From JBBQWS01 sp038210415 (lineage in GTDB: Bacteria > Actinomycetota > Actinomycetes > Prado026): a DNA stretch of 52,883 nucleotides. The notes under the pieces were generated by a model, which saw nothing but the letters and a program-made list of their open reading frames with translations, had not been told where the DNA came from and made no database searches. Within the stretch, counting starts at the first letter, position 1. Every line of letters starts with the position of its first letter. The stretch covers positions 1-52,883 of the forward strand of contig JBBQWS010000018.1 in NCBI GenBank assembly GCA_038210415.1, given 5' to 3'. Shown in pieces: positions 7,844 through 15,535 of the stretch. The position numbers were made by a program, and so were the translations under genes.

Positions 7844-7851
7844 GTGTATCA
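7844..7851 (+). promoter_or_regulatory. shared octamer GTGTATCA upstream of the S8 protease gene
   Basis: GTGTATCA reads toward the S8 gene about 200 bp before its start. I find only two other copies in the window, upstream of the CHAT/LuxR pair and of the ECF sigma gene. It may be part of a promoter recognised by that sigma factor or a regulator site. Confidence 0.35.
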
Positions 7852-7932
7852 GGACGGGAGCGGCGGCGCTCTGGGTCACGTGTGTCGCGGACGACCTCAC
7901 AACGGGGGTGGCCGTCCGCGTGGGGGCGACAT

Positions 7933-7980
7933 CGAACCGGTTGGCGCGGCTCCTGGTCGGCCGGGGAGCCAACCGGTTCG
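7933..7980. promoter_or_regulatory. paired palindromes (AACCGGTT) between the BTAD and S8 protease genes
   Basis: CGAACCGGTTGGC at 7933-7945 and its exact reverse complement GCCAACCGGTTCG at 7968-7980 form a 13-bp perfect inverted repeat, and each arm contains the self-complementary box AACCGGTT. The two boxes are 36 bp apart and lie 70-115 bp upstream of the S8 start. Two phased palindromes suggest a pair of dimeric operators rather than a terminator. Confidence 0.5.
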
Positions 7981-8048
7981 GTCGCTTGTCGGGCGGCAGC
8001 CGCCGTGAGACGTTCAGCCGGGGACGAACGAGACTGCTGGAGGAAACG

Positions 8049-9311
8049 ATGGACCCACGACCCGGCGACGGCAGTGCTCCGCACGAGCGGCGGCGCCCGA
8101 CCGAACGCGGTGGCCACCTGTCTCCCGTCGTCGAGGGCGACGACTTCCGGTACCGGCCTGGTGACCTGCTGCTGACGCGCGAGTCCGCCGAGCAGCTCGG
8201 CCGGATCCTGCGCGAGGAGTACCAGGCCCGCCCGTACGAACCCGGTGACGGCTGGCGCCGCTCCCACTCGGAGCGAACCGTGAACGTCCACCGCCGCATC
8301 GACGCCTGCGCGGTGGGCCTCGAGCTGTGGCACGTCCCCGACCACGTCCCGCTGCCCGAGGTCGTGAGCCGGTTGCGCGCGAGCAACGACGACCGCGCTC
8401 CGGCCATCTCGCTCAACCACGTCTTCGCCGGCGAGCCGAGATACCAAGGCGGTCCGGGCTCGGAGCCGGACCCCGCCACCGACCCGGGCTCGCCCTGGGG
8501 GGCCCGGGTGGCTGCGAGCGTCCGCGTGGACATCGCCGTGTTGGACACCGGGCTGCCGTCGGACCTGGCCCTCACCCACCCGGACCTCGCCGACTGCGCC
8601 TTCTCCGACGCCGACGACGTCGACGCGCTCGACGACGACCTCGACGGGTTGTTCGACGAGCAGGCCGGACATGGTGCGTTCATCTGCGGGTTGATCCACC
8701 TGGTCGCACCGGGCCTGGGCATCGACCCCGGCCGGGTGCTCGATTCCACCGGCGTCGGAGACGACCTCTCCATCGCGCTCGAGCTCGCGGAGACCGCCGC
8801 CGACGTCGTGAACCTGTCGCTCGGCGGATACACGCAGGACGACACCGCGCCGCTGGCCCTCGCAGCAGCGATCGCTGCCCTCGGCCACTCGCGCGCGGTT
8901 GTGGCCGCGGCGGGCAACGCGGGGTCCGACCGTCCGTTCTGGCCGGCCGCGCTCAAAGGCGTTTTCGCGGTGGCGGCCTACGACTCCCGCGAGAAGGCTC
9001 CGGCGTCGTTCACCAACTACGGGTCGTGGGTCGATTTTTGCGCCCCGGGAGTCGACCTGCGCAGCGCGTTCCCGACCGGCTCACGCGGCGACGGCAGCGG
9101 CGGCTCGGTCAAGTTCACGGGCTGGGCGCGGTGGAGCGGCACCTCGTTCGCGGCGCCGCTCGTGGCCGCCGAGATCGCCCGGCGGCACGCCCAGACCCTG
9201 GGGAAGCAGACGGCCCGACAGACGGCGTTCGAGCTGCTGTCCGAGCTGCCGGAGGCCCCGTGGGCCGGTATGGGCGCGTATTACGAACCCCCCGTCGACC
9301 CGACGATGTAG
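8049..9311 (+). CDS. cytoplasmic S8 (subtilisin-like) serine protease
   Basis: A 420-residue protein with a complete subtilase triad: Asp166 in IAVLDTG, His208 in AGHGAFICGL and Ser366 in SGTSFAAP, with oxyanion Asn290 in AAAGN. The first 150 residues are a family-specific N-terminal domain, hydrophilic and without a signal peptide, so the enzyme probably works inside the cell. GGAGGA lies 4 nt before the ATG at 8049. The gene is convergent with the TPR-CHAT protease gene, 36 bp away, and is preceded by paired palindromes and the shared octamer. Substrates are unknown; co-location suggests a proteolytic cascade with the CHAT protease. Confidence 0.88.
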   Translation: MDPRPGDGSAPHERRRPTERGGHLSPVVEGDDFRYRPGDLLLTRESAEQLGRILREEYQARPYEPGDGWRRSHSERTVNVHRRIDACAVGLELWHVPDHVPLPEVVSRLRASNDDRAPAISLNHVFAGEPRYQGGPGSEPDPATDPGSPWGARVAASVRVDIAVLDTGLPSDLALTHPDLADCAFSDADDVDALDDDLDGLFDEQAGHGAFICGLIHLVAPGLGIDPGRVLDSTGVGDDLSIALELAETAADVVNLSLGGYTQDDTAPLALAAAIAALGHSRAVVAAAGNAGSDRPFWPAALKGVFAVAAYDSREKAPASFTNYGSWVDFCAPGVDLRSAFPTGSRGDGSGGSVKFTGWARWSGTSFAAPLVAAEIARRHAQTLGKQTARQTAFELLSELPEAPWAGMGAYYEPPVDPTM

Positions 9312-9347
9312 CCGGCGCCGGCGCCACCTGGGGCTACCGCGGGAGCG

Positions 9348-12011
9348 TCAGGCGCCGTACGCGACGCACCCGGCAGCGGCACTGAACGCGGTGGGGTCGG
9401 CGAGGTCGAGCTGCTGCCGCGCGGAGAAGAGCGCCAGCGCGGGCTCCTGGCCGGTGCGGAGCCCCGCATGCACCCCGAGCATCAGCTCGGCGGTCGGTGC
9501 GTCGGGCACAGCGATGACGGTTGCGACGACATGCCGCGCGCCCAGCGCGAGCAGCGCCGAGACGAGTCCCATCACCTCGTCGCCGGCCCGCACAGCGGCG
9601 ACGCCCGACTGGCAGGACGGCAGCAGCACGGTGGCCGGCGCCCGACCCAGCCGCTCCAGGTCGTAGACGGTGAGGTCTCCGTCGCTGAGCTGCAGGGCTG
9701 AGAACAACGGGTTGTCGGTGCGGAGTCGGCCGTGTGCCGAGACGTGGGCCAGGTCGGCTCCGTCGAGGGCGTCGAGGACGGCCGCCCCGGTCGCGGCCGC
9801 GCCGACGAGCACGCACGGGGAGCGGTAGCCGGTCGCCAGCGCGGCGATCTCGGCGTCGGCGGCGGCGAGGCCCGGTCCTGCGGCGAGCACAACCCGCCCA
9901 GGTGTCGTGGGCGTACGCGCCCCCGCGTTGAAGGCGCGGACCCAGACCGATGCCGAAGGGGCCACGGTGACCGGGACGGCACTCGTCGTCGGCACGACGG
10001 CCCAGGGCACCGCGTGCAGCGCGCCGGTCGGCACGACGACGAGGGCGGCGCCTTCGATCGCGGTTCGCAGCGGTGCGAGCAGCAGCGCGTCCAGACCGGC
10101 GGCGGCGCGCTCGGCCGCGGCCCGCGCGAGGCGCTGCGAACGGTTCGAGCCGAAACCCAGAGCCAGGCGGCGCAGGGCGAAGTGCAGGGCTCCCAGCTCG
10201 GCCTGCACGGCGGCGAGGGAGCCGAGCCGGAACAGCCTGCAGCGGCCTGCGCGGACGGTCACCGCCATCAGGTCGCCGTCGACCTCGGCGTACTCGACGA
10301 GGGCGCGGTCGGCCAGCGAACCGGAGAGCAACTCGACCGTTGGGACGGTCGGACTCGAGGCGCCGAGGCCGCCGGTCGCCATCCGGGTGGCCAGCACCAC
10401 CGAGTGCTCAAGCTCGCGGCGGCGCGCCTCCAGGCCGCGTGGACGTTCGCCGTCGAGCAGCGCCTCGTCGACCTCGGCGGACATCCGCCGCAGCTCGGCC
10501 AGCGCGTACGCGAGCTCGGGATCGCGGGGCGGACGAACTGGCTGGAGGTGGAGTGCACCCGCCCGCCAGCGTTCGGCCCACGAGAGCACGCTCGGCGCGG
10601 ACCCCGAGGCCACGGCCATCGCCAGACCCAGCCGGGCGAGGTCGCCCCCGTGCGTCGCGACGTGGACCCGTAGCTCGGTCGCCCCGAGCATCGAGCGCTG
10701 GCGGTCCACTGCGCGCAACCCGGCCCGCAGTGCCGCCTGGGCCCCTGGACGATTCCCTCGGGACTGCCGCAGGAGCGCCTCGGAGTACCACGCGCGGGTC
10801 TGCAGTTCGAGGTCGCTCGACGTGCGGGCCCGCGCCGCGAGGCCGAGCTGTTCGGCCCCGGTCGCCTCGTCACCGAGGGCCAGCGCGATCCGCGCCGCGA
10901 CCAGCCGCGCGTCAAGCTCCGCCACCCGCCACCCGGCGGTGGCGAGGGCCTGCGCCGTGGAGAGGGCACGGTCGACGGTCCGCCGGGTCGCGCGGCCGGC
11001 CGCGGCCTCGGCCCGGAGCCGCACGTAGCGGGCCAAGAGCGCCCACTCGTCCCGGTGCTGCCGACGGAAGGCGTCCTCGGCGTGACGGGCGGACGCGCTG
11101 GCGACTGCGGCGTCCCCGTCGGCCAGTGCCGCCTTAGCGAGCAGCAGCTCCGCCTCGGCGACGTCGGAGTGCTGGCCGACCGCGGCACAGCTGGCAACCG
11201 CGAGCTCTGCTGTCTCGCGGGCCTCGGTGACCAGTCCCACCGACAGCAGGACCTCGGCCCGGTCGAGCAGCAGCTGCGGGATCGCCGTGCCGTACTGCTC
11301 GTGGGCGGCCGCGGCAACGGCGTAACGCTCGAGCGCGCTCGGCGCGTCACCACGCCGCGCAGCCACGAAGCCGAGGTTCCACTCGCAGTCGGCGGCGTCG
11401 ATCTCGCGACCCGCGTCGCGATGCAGCTCGAGTGCGCGCTCGAGGTCGCGCTCGGCGAGGACGAGCTCACCCCGGTACGCCTGGAGCAGGCCGCGGTTGT
11501 TGCGCAGTCGCGCCTCCCACTTGTCGTCGCGGTGCCGGCGCAGAACCGGGAGAGCGCGCGCATAGTCGGCGAGCGCCTCGTCCAGGCGGCCACAGCGCTG
11601 CAGGATGAGGGCCCGCTGCATGACCAGCCGGGCGCCCTGCAGCCCGGTGAGGTGGTCCGCGGCCCGGTCGGCCTGAGCCAGCGCCGTGGCGATCCGACCC
11701 CGTTCGAGCAGGACGAACGCCAGGCTCATCCGGGCCTCGGCCTCGGGCTCCGCGTCGCGCACCCGCGCTCCGCAGCGGACTGCCGCGCGCATCGTCGTCT
11801 CGGCGGCGGCGAGGTCGCCGAGCCCCCGGTGGGCCAGGCCGGCCGCTCTCAGCGCCGTACACGCCGCGGCGGCGCTGCGTTCGGTGCGGGCCAGCTGCCT
11901 CGCCTGCTCGGCGAGCTCGAGGGCCAGGCGCGGGTCCGCCCCGACGGCGTCCAGAGCCCGCGCCGCGAGCGCGGCGGCCGCGACCGGGACCGGAGGAGCT
12001 GACGGGTGCAC
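9348..12011 (-). CDS. TPR-CHAT (caspase-like) protease
   Basis: An 887-residue protein. Residues 15 to about 470 are alanine- and leucine-rich helical repeats with repeated A..L...G....A spacing (TPR-like). The C-terminal 300 residues are a CHAT domain of caspase/separase type: SAHGRL supplies catalytic His760 and LLPSCQSG supplies catalytic Cys800, with GDEVMGLVSALLALGARHVV following as usual for active CHAT proteases. There is no signal peptide. It starts at GTG 12011. TPR-CHAT proteins are known as inducible proteases in several bacterial defence and signalling settings. Here the protein sits with an S8 protease, a sigma factor and an Ig-like adaptor. Confidence 0.9.
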   Translation of the reverse strand: MHPSAPPVPVAAAALAARALDAVGADPRLALELAEQARQLARTERSAAAACTALRAAGLAHRGLGDLAAAETTMRAAVRCGARVRDAEPEAEARMSLAFVLLERGRIATALAQADRAADHLTGLQGARLVMQRALILQRCGRLDEALADYARALPVLRRHRDDKWEARLRNNRGLLQAYRGELVLAERDLERALELHRDAGREIDAADCEWNLGFVAARRGDAPSALERYAVAAAAHEQYGTAIPQLLLDRAEVLLSVGLVTEARETAELAVASCAAVGQHSDVAEAELLLAKAALADGDAAVASASARHAEDAFRRQHRDEWALLARYVRLRAEAAAGRATRRTVDRALSTAQALATAGWRVAELDARLVAARIALALGDEATGAEQLGLAARARTSSDLELQTRAWYSEALLRQSRGNRPGAQAALRAGLRAVDRQRSMLGATELRVHVATHGGDLARLGLAMAVASGSAPSVLSWAERWRAGALHLQPVRPPRDPELAYALAELRRMSAEVDEALLDGERPRGLEARRRELEHSVVLATRMATGGLGASSPTVPTVELLSGSLADRALVEYAEVDGDLMAVTVRAGRCRLFRLGSLAAVQAELGALHFALRRLALGFGSNRSQRLARAAAERAAAGLDALLLAPLRTAIEGAALVVVPTGALHAVPWAVVPTTSAVPVTVAPSASVWVRAFNAGARTPTTPGRVVLAAGPGLAAADAEIAALATGYRSPCVLVGAAATGAAVLDALDGADLAHVSAHGRLRTDNPLFSALQLSDGDLTVYDLERLGRAPATVLLPSCQSGVAAVRAGDEVMGLVSALLALGARHVVATVIAVPDAPTAELMLGVHAGLRTGQEPALALFSARQQLDLADPTAFSAAAGCVAYGA

Positions 12012-12039
12012 GGGTTGAGCCTGCCACGTCCGTCGGGCC

Positions 12040-12047
12040 GTGTATCA
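12040..12047 (+). promoter_or_regulatory. shared octamer GTGTATCA between the CHAT and LuxR-type genes
   Basis: This second copy of the octamer lies 29-36 bp upstream of the CHAT start (opposite orientation) and about 77 bp upstream of the LuxR-type start (same orientation). Confidence 0.35.
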
Positions 12048-12123
12048 GCGCGACGGCGAGCGTGCTCCTGGTTGTCGGTGCGTCCAGCCACGATGCCGCC
12101 AGACCTCGAGGGAAGGATCAGCC

Positions 12124-12747
12124 GTGACCCCCCAGCGCCTCCGAGTGAGCGTGCTCGCCGACGACCCGGTCACCCTCTGCGGGCTGACCATGCAGCTGCG
12201 CACCAGCCCCGCTCTCGAGGTCGTCGCGTTCCGCAGCGAGGAGCTGCCCGAGGTCGTCGTCATCGGGGCGGCGTGCCTCGACGCCGAGCAGCTCCGCCGG
12301 GTGCGAGCCGTCCAGTACGGCGGCCGGACCCGCGTGGTCGTCGTGGTCGGTGAGCTCGACGCGGCGTCCCTGCTCGAGGGTGTCGAGGCCGGAGCGAGCG
12401 TCATCGTGCGCCGCCGCGAGACCACCGACCAGCGGCTGACCGAAGGCGTACGGCTGGCCTCGACCGGTGAACGCTCGCTTCCTGGTGACCTGCTCGGGCG
12501 GCTCATGCGGCGCCCGTCGGACTCCGGCGGCGGCCGCCCGCAGGTGAGGCCGCGGTGCGGCCTCACCAACCGCGAGCTCACCGTGCTCAGGCTGCTGGCG
12601 GACGGCTGCTCGACCGCCGAGATCGCCACCGAGCTCGCCTACTCCGAGAGCACGATCAAGAGCGCGATCCACGAGATGACGACCAGGCTCGACCTGCGCA
12701 ACCGCTCGCACGCGGTTGCGTACGCCGTCCGCGCCGGCCTGATCTGA
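12124..12747 (+). CDS. LuxR/NarL-type regulator with an atypical receiver
   Basis: A 207-residue protein. Its C-terminal 60 residues are a LuxR helix-turn-helix (LTNRELTVLRLLADGCSTAEIATEL..STIKSAIHEMTTRL). The N-terminal 110 residues have a receiver-like pattern that keeps an acidic pair (ADDPVTLCGL), but the phosphoacceptor strand reads VVVIGAACL, with glycine where Asp should be, and the conserved Lys is missing. It is therefore probably not phosphorylated. The start is GTG 12124, preceded by a GAGGGAAGG Shine-Dalgarno. It is divergent from the CHAT protease gene and convergent with the Ig-like adaptor gene. Confidence 0.85.
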   Translation: MTPQRLRVSVLADDPVTLCGLTMQLRTSPALEVVAFRSEELPEVVVIGAACLDAEQLRRVRAVQYGGRTRVVVVVGELDAASLLEGVEAGASVIVRRRETTDQRLTEGVRLASTGERSLPGDLLGRLMRRPSDSGGGRPQVRPRCGLTNRELTVLRLLADGCSTAEIATELAYSESTIKSAIHEMTTRLDLRNRSHAVAYAVRAGLI

Positions 12748-12822
12748 GCCGTCCCGTGGGTGAAGATCAACACGGTGGGTGGGGTCATGCGGGGGGCACG
12801 AGCCGAGCAGGTGCGTCCCCGG

Positions 12823-13281
12823 TCAGAGACTGACCCAGCTGGTGGTGACCGCGCTGCCGTCGTCGGCGGTGAGGTGCAGCCGGACGGTGCCGGCGGGGAC
12901 GCCCGCGACGGAGAAGCGACCGTGCGCGTCGATCGTCGCTGTGGACGTACCTGCTGCCGTCTCGATCGTCACCTCGCCGGACGCTCCCTCGACCACGACT
13001 AGCAGGGTGCGGGCACCGGCTGCCGTCGTCACTTGGATGTCGATCGAGACCCGGTCGGTCTCGAAGGAGAGCATGCGCACCTGGTCGTCGCCGGGGCCGC
13101 GCACGAGCACGCTGCCGGCATCGACCGCAGAGTCCATGACCAGCTCGGCGAGCTCGGCGTCGATCCGGCGCATGAGGAACGCCGCCCGCCCTGCTTCGAG
13201 CACGAAGTCAGGGACGGGGTCGGCCTGCTCGGCGACGGCGCGGAGCCGTCGGAACAGCGGGTCGTCCTGGATGAGCTTCAT
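12823..13281 (-). CDS. small Ig-like adaptor protein linked to the ECF sigma factor
   Basis: A 152-residue protein. The first 50 residues are helical (DPLFRRLRAVAEQADPVP and then FLMRRIDAELAELVMDS). The rest is beta-rich and ends in IDAHGRFSVAGVPAGTVRLHL, the signature of a carboxypeptidase-regulatory/transthyretin-like Ig fold. There is no signal peptide or membrane segment. Its ATG overlaps the sigma-factor stop by 4 nt (ATGA), so the two are translationally coupled, and it may act on the sigma factor or as an adaptor for the proteases. Similar small proteins beside sigma and CHAT genes occur in other actinobacteria as I recall, with no known function. Confidence 0.7.
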   Translation of the reverse strand: MKLIQDDPLFRRLRAVAEQADPVPDFVLEAGRAAFLMRRIDAELAELVMDSAVDAGSVLVRGPGDDQVRMLSFETDRVSIDIQVTTAAGARTLLVVVEGASGEVTIETAAGTSTATIDAHGRFSVAGVPAGTVRLHLTADDGSAVTTSWVSL

Positions 13282-13862
13282 GATTCGCCACCTCCGGGCG
13301 TCGCCAGGTCGTTGAGCAGGACGTCCGCCGCGGCGATCTGGCGGAGCTGGTCGAGGCATCGGCCCCGGGTCGGGCCGATGCTGCCGATCGGGAGCCCGAG
13401 GGCGGCGGAGATCTCCGCGTAGCTGGTGGGTGCCGATGCGAGCAGCGCGCGCAGAAGGACCCGGCAGCGTTCAGGCAGCCGCGCGAACGCCACCCAGAGG
13501 GCGGCGTCGCGCTCCTGCGTGAGCAGGTGCGTGTCGAGCGGGTCCGCGTCGTCAGCCAGGTCCGGCAGGTCGTCGTCGGCGGAAAGCCGTTCGCGGCCGC
13601 CGCGTTTGAGCAGGCGCAGGCACTCGCGCCGCACGGTAGTCGCCAGCCAGCCGGGCAGCCGAGACGGGTCCTCGATCCGATCGAGGTTCTCGACCAGGCG
13701 CAACCAGGTGGTCTGGACGGCGTCGCCTGCGTCCGCCGTGCTGAGCCGGAAGCCGCGCGCGATCGACCAGAGCAGGCCGGAGTACTGACCCACGAGGGCG
13801 TCCCACGCCGCGGAGTCGCCGGCTGCTGCTGCGGCGACCAGATCGCTGGTCTCCTCGCGCAC
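13278..13862 (-). CDS. ECF-type RNA polymerase sigma factor
   Basis: A 194-residue sigma-70 family protein with region 2 (WDALVGQYSGLLWSIARGF..ADAGDAVQTTWLRLVENL) and region 4 (LPERCRVLLRALL..SYAEISAALGLPIGSIGPTRGRCLDQL). It has no regions 1 or 3, as expected for the ECF group. I prefer the GTG at 13862, which has GGGAG 5 nt upstream; an in-frame ATG at 13958 would add 32 proline- and arginine-rich residues without a ribosome binding site. No classical anti-sigma factor follows. The coupled downstream gene is the Ig-like protein. Confidence 0.88.
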   Translation of the reverse strand: MREETSDLVAAAAAGDSAAWDALVGQYSGLLWSIARGFRLSTADAGDAVQTTWLRLVENLDRIEDPSRLPGWLATTVRRECLRLLKRGGRERLSADDDLPDLADDADPLDTHLLTQERDAALWVAFARLPERCRVLLRALLASAPTSYAEISAALGLPIGSIGPTRGRCLDQLRQIAAADVLLNDLATPGGGES

Positions 13863-13986
13863 GCGGACTCCCGGAGGTTGGGCGGGCCTTGGTGCAGGCC
13901 ATTGTGCCCGATCCGGGTCGACCCGGCCCGAGTCGCGTCGCATCGCGGTGGCGTTCATCGACTGTGAGAGCCGCGAGTGCCTCCCG

Positions 13987-13994
13987 TGATACAC
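13987..13994 (-). promoter_or_regulatory. shared octamer GTGTATCA upstream of the ECF sigma gene
   Basis: Third copy of the octamer, reading toward the sigma gene on the minus strand about 125 bp before its GTG start. Autoregulation is typical of ECF sigma factors and would fit. Confidence 0.35.
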
Positions 13995-14051
13995 CGGATC
14001 GGGAGCGGGCCTCGGGACTGGCCGCGGGATTGCTGACGATGGGAGCGACGG

Positions 14052-14846
14052 ATGAGCGGACCGGAACCGTTGGCCGGGTTCGACCGGTCGACCTTCGGCC
14101 ATGACGGCCGCAGCCACGAGGTGTACGTGGCGGGGTCCGGGCCGGGCGTGGTGGTGGTGCACGAGATCCCCGGCCTGCACCCCGGCGTGATCGACTTCGC
14201 CCGGCGGCTGGTCGAGGGTGGGTACCGGGTCTACCTCCCGTCGCTGTTCGGCCAGCCCGGTGCTCCGGTGAGCGGCAGTGCGATGGCGCGCTCGCTCGGG
14301 CAGGTGTGCGTGACCCGGGAGTTCGCGCTGCTGGCTGACCGCACCAGCCCCGTGGCGCACTGGCTGCGCGCGTTGGCCGCCTACGCACACCGGGAGTGCG
14401 GCGGTCCGGGCGTCGGAGCGGTCGGCATGTGCTTCACCGGGGGTTTCGCCCTGGCCATGGCGGTCGAGCCGGCCGTGCTGGCGTCGGTGCTGAGCCAGCC
14501 GGCGCTGCCGGCACCGCTGGGGGAGCGCAGGCGCGCCGCCCTCGGACTCGACCCGCAGGACCTCGTGCGGGTGAGGCAACGCACGCAGCACGGCCTCTGC
14601 GTGCTGGGGCTGCGGTTCAGCGCGGACAAGGGATCGCCGCCGGAACGGTTCGAGACGCTGCGGCGGGTGCTGGGGGCGGCGTTCGAGGGGGTCGAGATCG
14701 ACTCCGGGCCGGGCAACGCGTACGGGATCCCGAGCCGGGCTCACTCCGTGCTCACGGTCGATCTCGTCGACGAGCCCGGCCACCCGACCAGGGCCGCTCT
14801 GGACCGGGTGGTCGAGTTCCTCGGCGAGCAGCTCAGGCCCGCGTAG
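14052..14846 (+). CDS. dienelactone hydrolase family protein
   Basis: A 264-residue alpha/beta hydrolase of the dienelactone hydrolase family. VVVVHEIPGLHPGVIDFARRL near residue 35 is the oxyanion region, and GAVGMCFTGGFALAM near 123 carries the cysteine nucleophile that distinguishes this family from serine esterases. The C-terminal RAHSVLT supplies the probable catalytic His. The substrate is unknown. It is divergent from the sigma-factor gene across 190 bp and probably not part of that locus. Confidence 0.85.
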   Translation: MSGPEPLAGFDRSTFGHDGRSHEVYVAGSGPGVVVVHEIPGLHPGVIDFARRLVEGGYRVYLPSLFGQPGAPVSGSAMARSLGQVCVTREFALLADRTSPVAHWLRALAAYAHRECGGPGVGAVGMCFTGGFALAMAVEPAVLASVLSQPALPAPLGERRRAALGLDPQDLVRVRQRTQHGLCVLGLRFSADKGSPPERFETLRRVLGAAFEGVEIDSGPGNAYGIPSRAHSVLTVDLVDEPGHPTRAALDRVVEFLGEQLRPA

Positions 14847-14975
14847 TCGGCCTCCTCGTCCACAGACGTCCGTCGTCCCCAGGCGGGCAGCCGCTCGGGC
14901 ACCGGCCGTGACCGTTCCGGCAGCGTTGGCTCCGGCGGCCCGAAAACCGGGCCCAGGCCGACAGGAGACCTCGAG

Positions 14976-15482
14976 ATGAACGAGACGCACACGACGCTGG
15001 TCGGGAACATCGCGACCGACGTACGCACGATGACCAGCCGCGACGGGGTACGGGTGACCAGTTTCCGGATCGCCTCGACGACACGACGGTTCCAGAACGG
15101 CAAGGGCTGGAACGACGTCGACACGCTCTTCGTCACGGTCGTCTGCTGGCGCCAGCTCGCCGAGCACACCGCGAGCTCGTTCGCCAAGGGCGAGCCGGTC
15201 ATCGCCACCGGCCGGCTCAAAGTGCGGCAGTGGACCAACGACGACGGCGCGACCCGCGACGCCCTGGAGCTCGAGGCGTACGCCGTGGGACACGACCTCA
15301 ACCGGGGGACGTCGGCGTTCCGTCGGGCCGATCCGCGCCCGCTGGAGCAGCGCCCGTTGCGGACGGCGGCCGACGAGCTCGCTGCCGCGGTCGCCCGCGA
15401 ACCGATCGAGCCGATCGAGCCGATCGCACCGGGAGCAGCGGAGGCTTCGGGGGAGCCGGTCGAGCCGGTCGTGGCGGCGTGA
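14976..15482 (+). CDS. ssb: single-stranded DNA-binding protein, SsbB-like
   Basis: A 168-residue protein with an OB-fold at 1-110 (TTLVGNIATDVRTM, FRIASTTRRF, DTLFVTVVCWRQLAEH, FAKGEPVIATGRLKVRQW) typical of bacterial SSB. The tail contains EPIEPIEPIAP repeats and ends in PVEPVVAA. The acidic DDDIPF-type tip that recruits replication partners is absent. This fits an SsbB-type paralogue rather than the essential SSB. Streptomyces SsbB, which also lacks the tip, works in chromosome segregation. It lies just upstream of ettA. Confidence 0.9.
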   Translation: MNETHTTLVGNIATDVRTMTSRDGVRVTSFRIASTTRRFQNGKGWNDVDTLFVTVVCWRQLAEHTASSFAKGEPVIATGRLKVRQWTNDDGATRDALELEAYAVGHDLNRGTSAFRRADPRPLEQRPLRTAADELAAAVAREPIEPIEPIAPGAAEASGEPVEPVVAA

Positions 15483-15521
15483 CGGCCTCGGCCGCGGTCA
15501 GTGACGCACCGGGCGGGCCAG

Positions 15522-15527
15522 TAGGCT
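15522..15527 (+). promoter_or_regulatory. candidate -10 box of a leaderless ettA transcript
   Basis: TAGGCT lies 8 nt before the ettA ATG at 15536, with no Shine-Dalgarno sequence between. Confidence 0.45.
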
Positions 15528-15535
15528 CTCGCACC

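Noticed and set aside
13863..13958. Longer start (ATG 13958) for the ECF sigma factor
   Set aside because: It would add 32 proline- and arginine-rich residues with no ribosome binding site, while GTG 13862 has GGGAG at the right distance and fits the family length.
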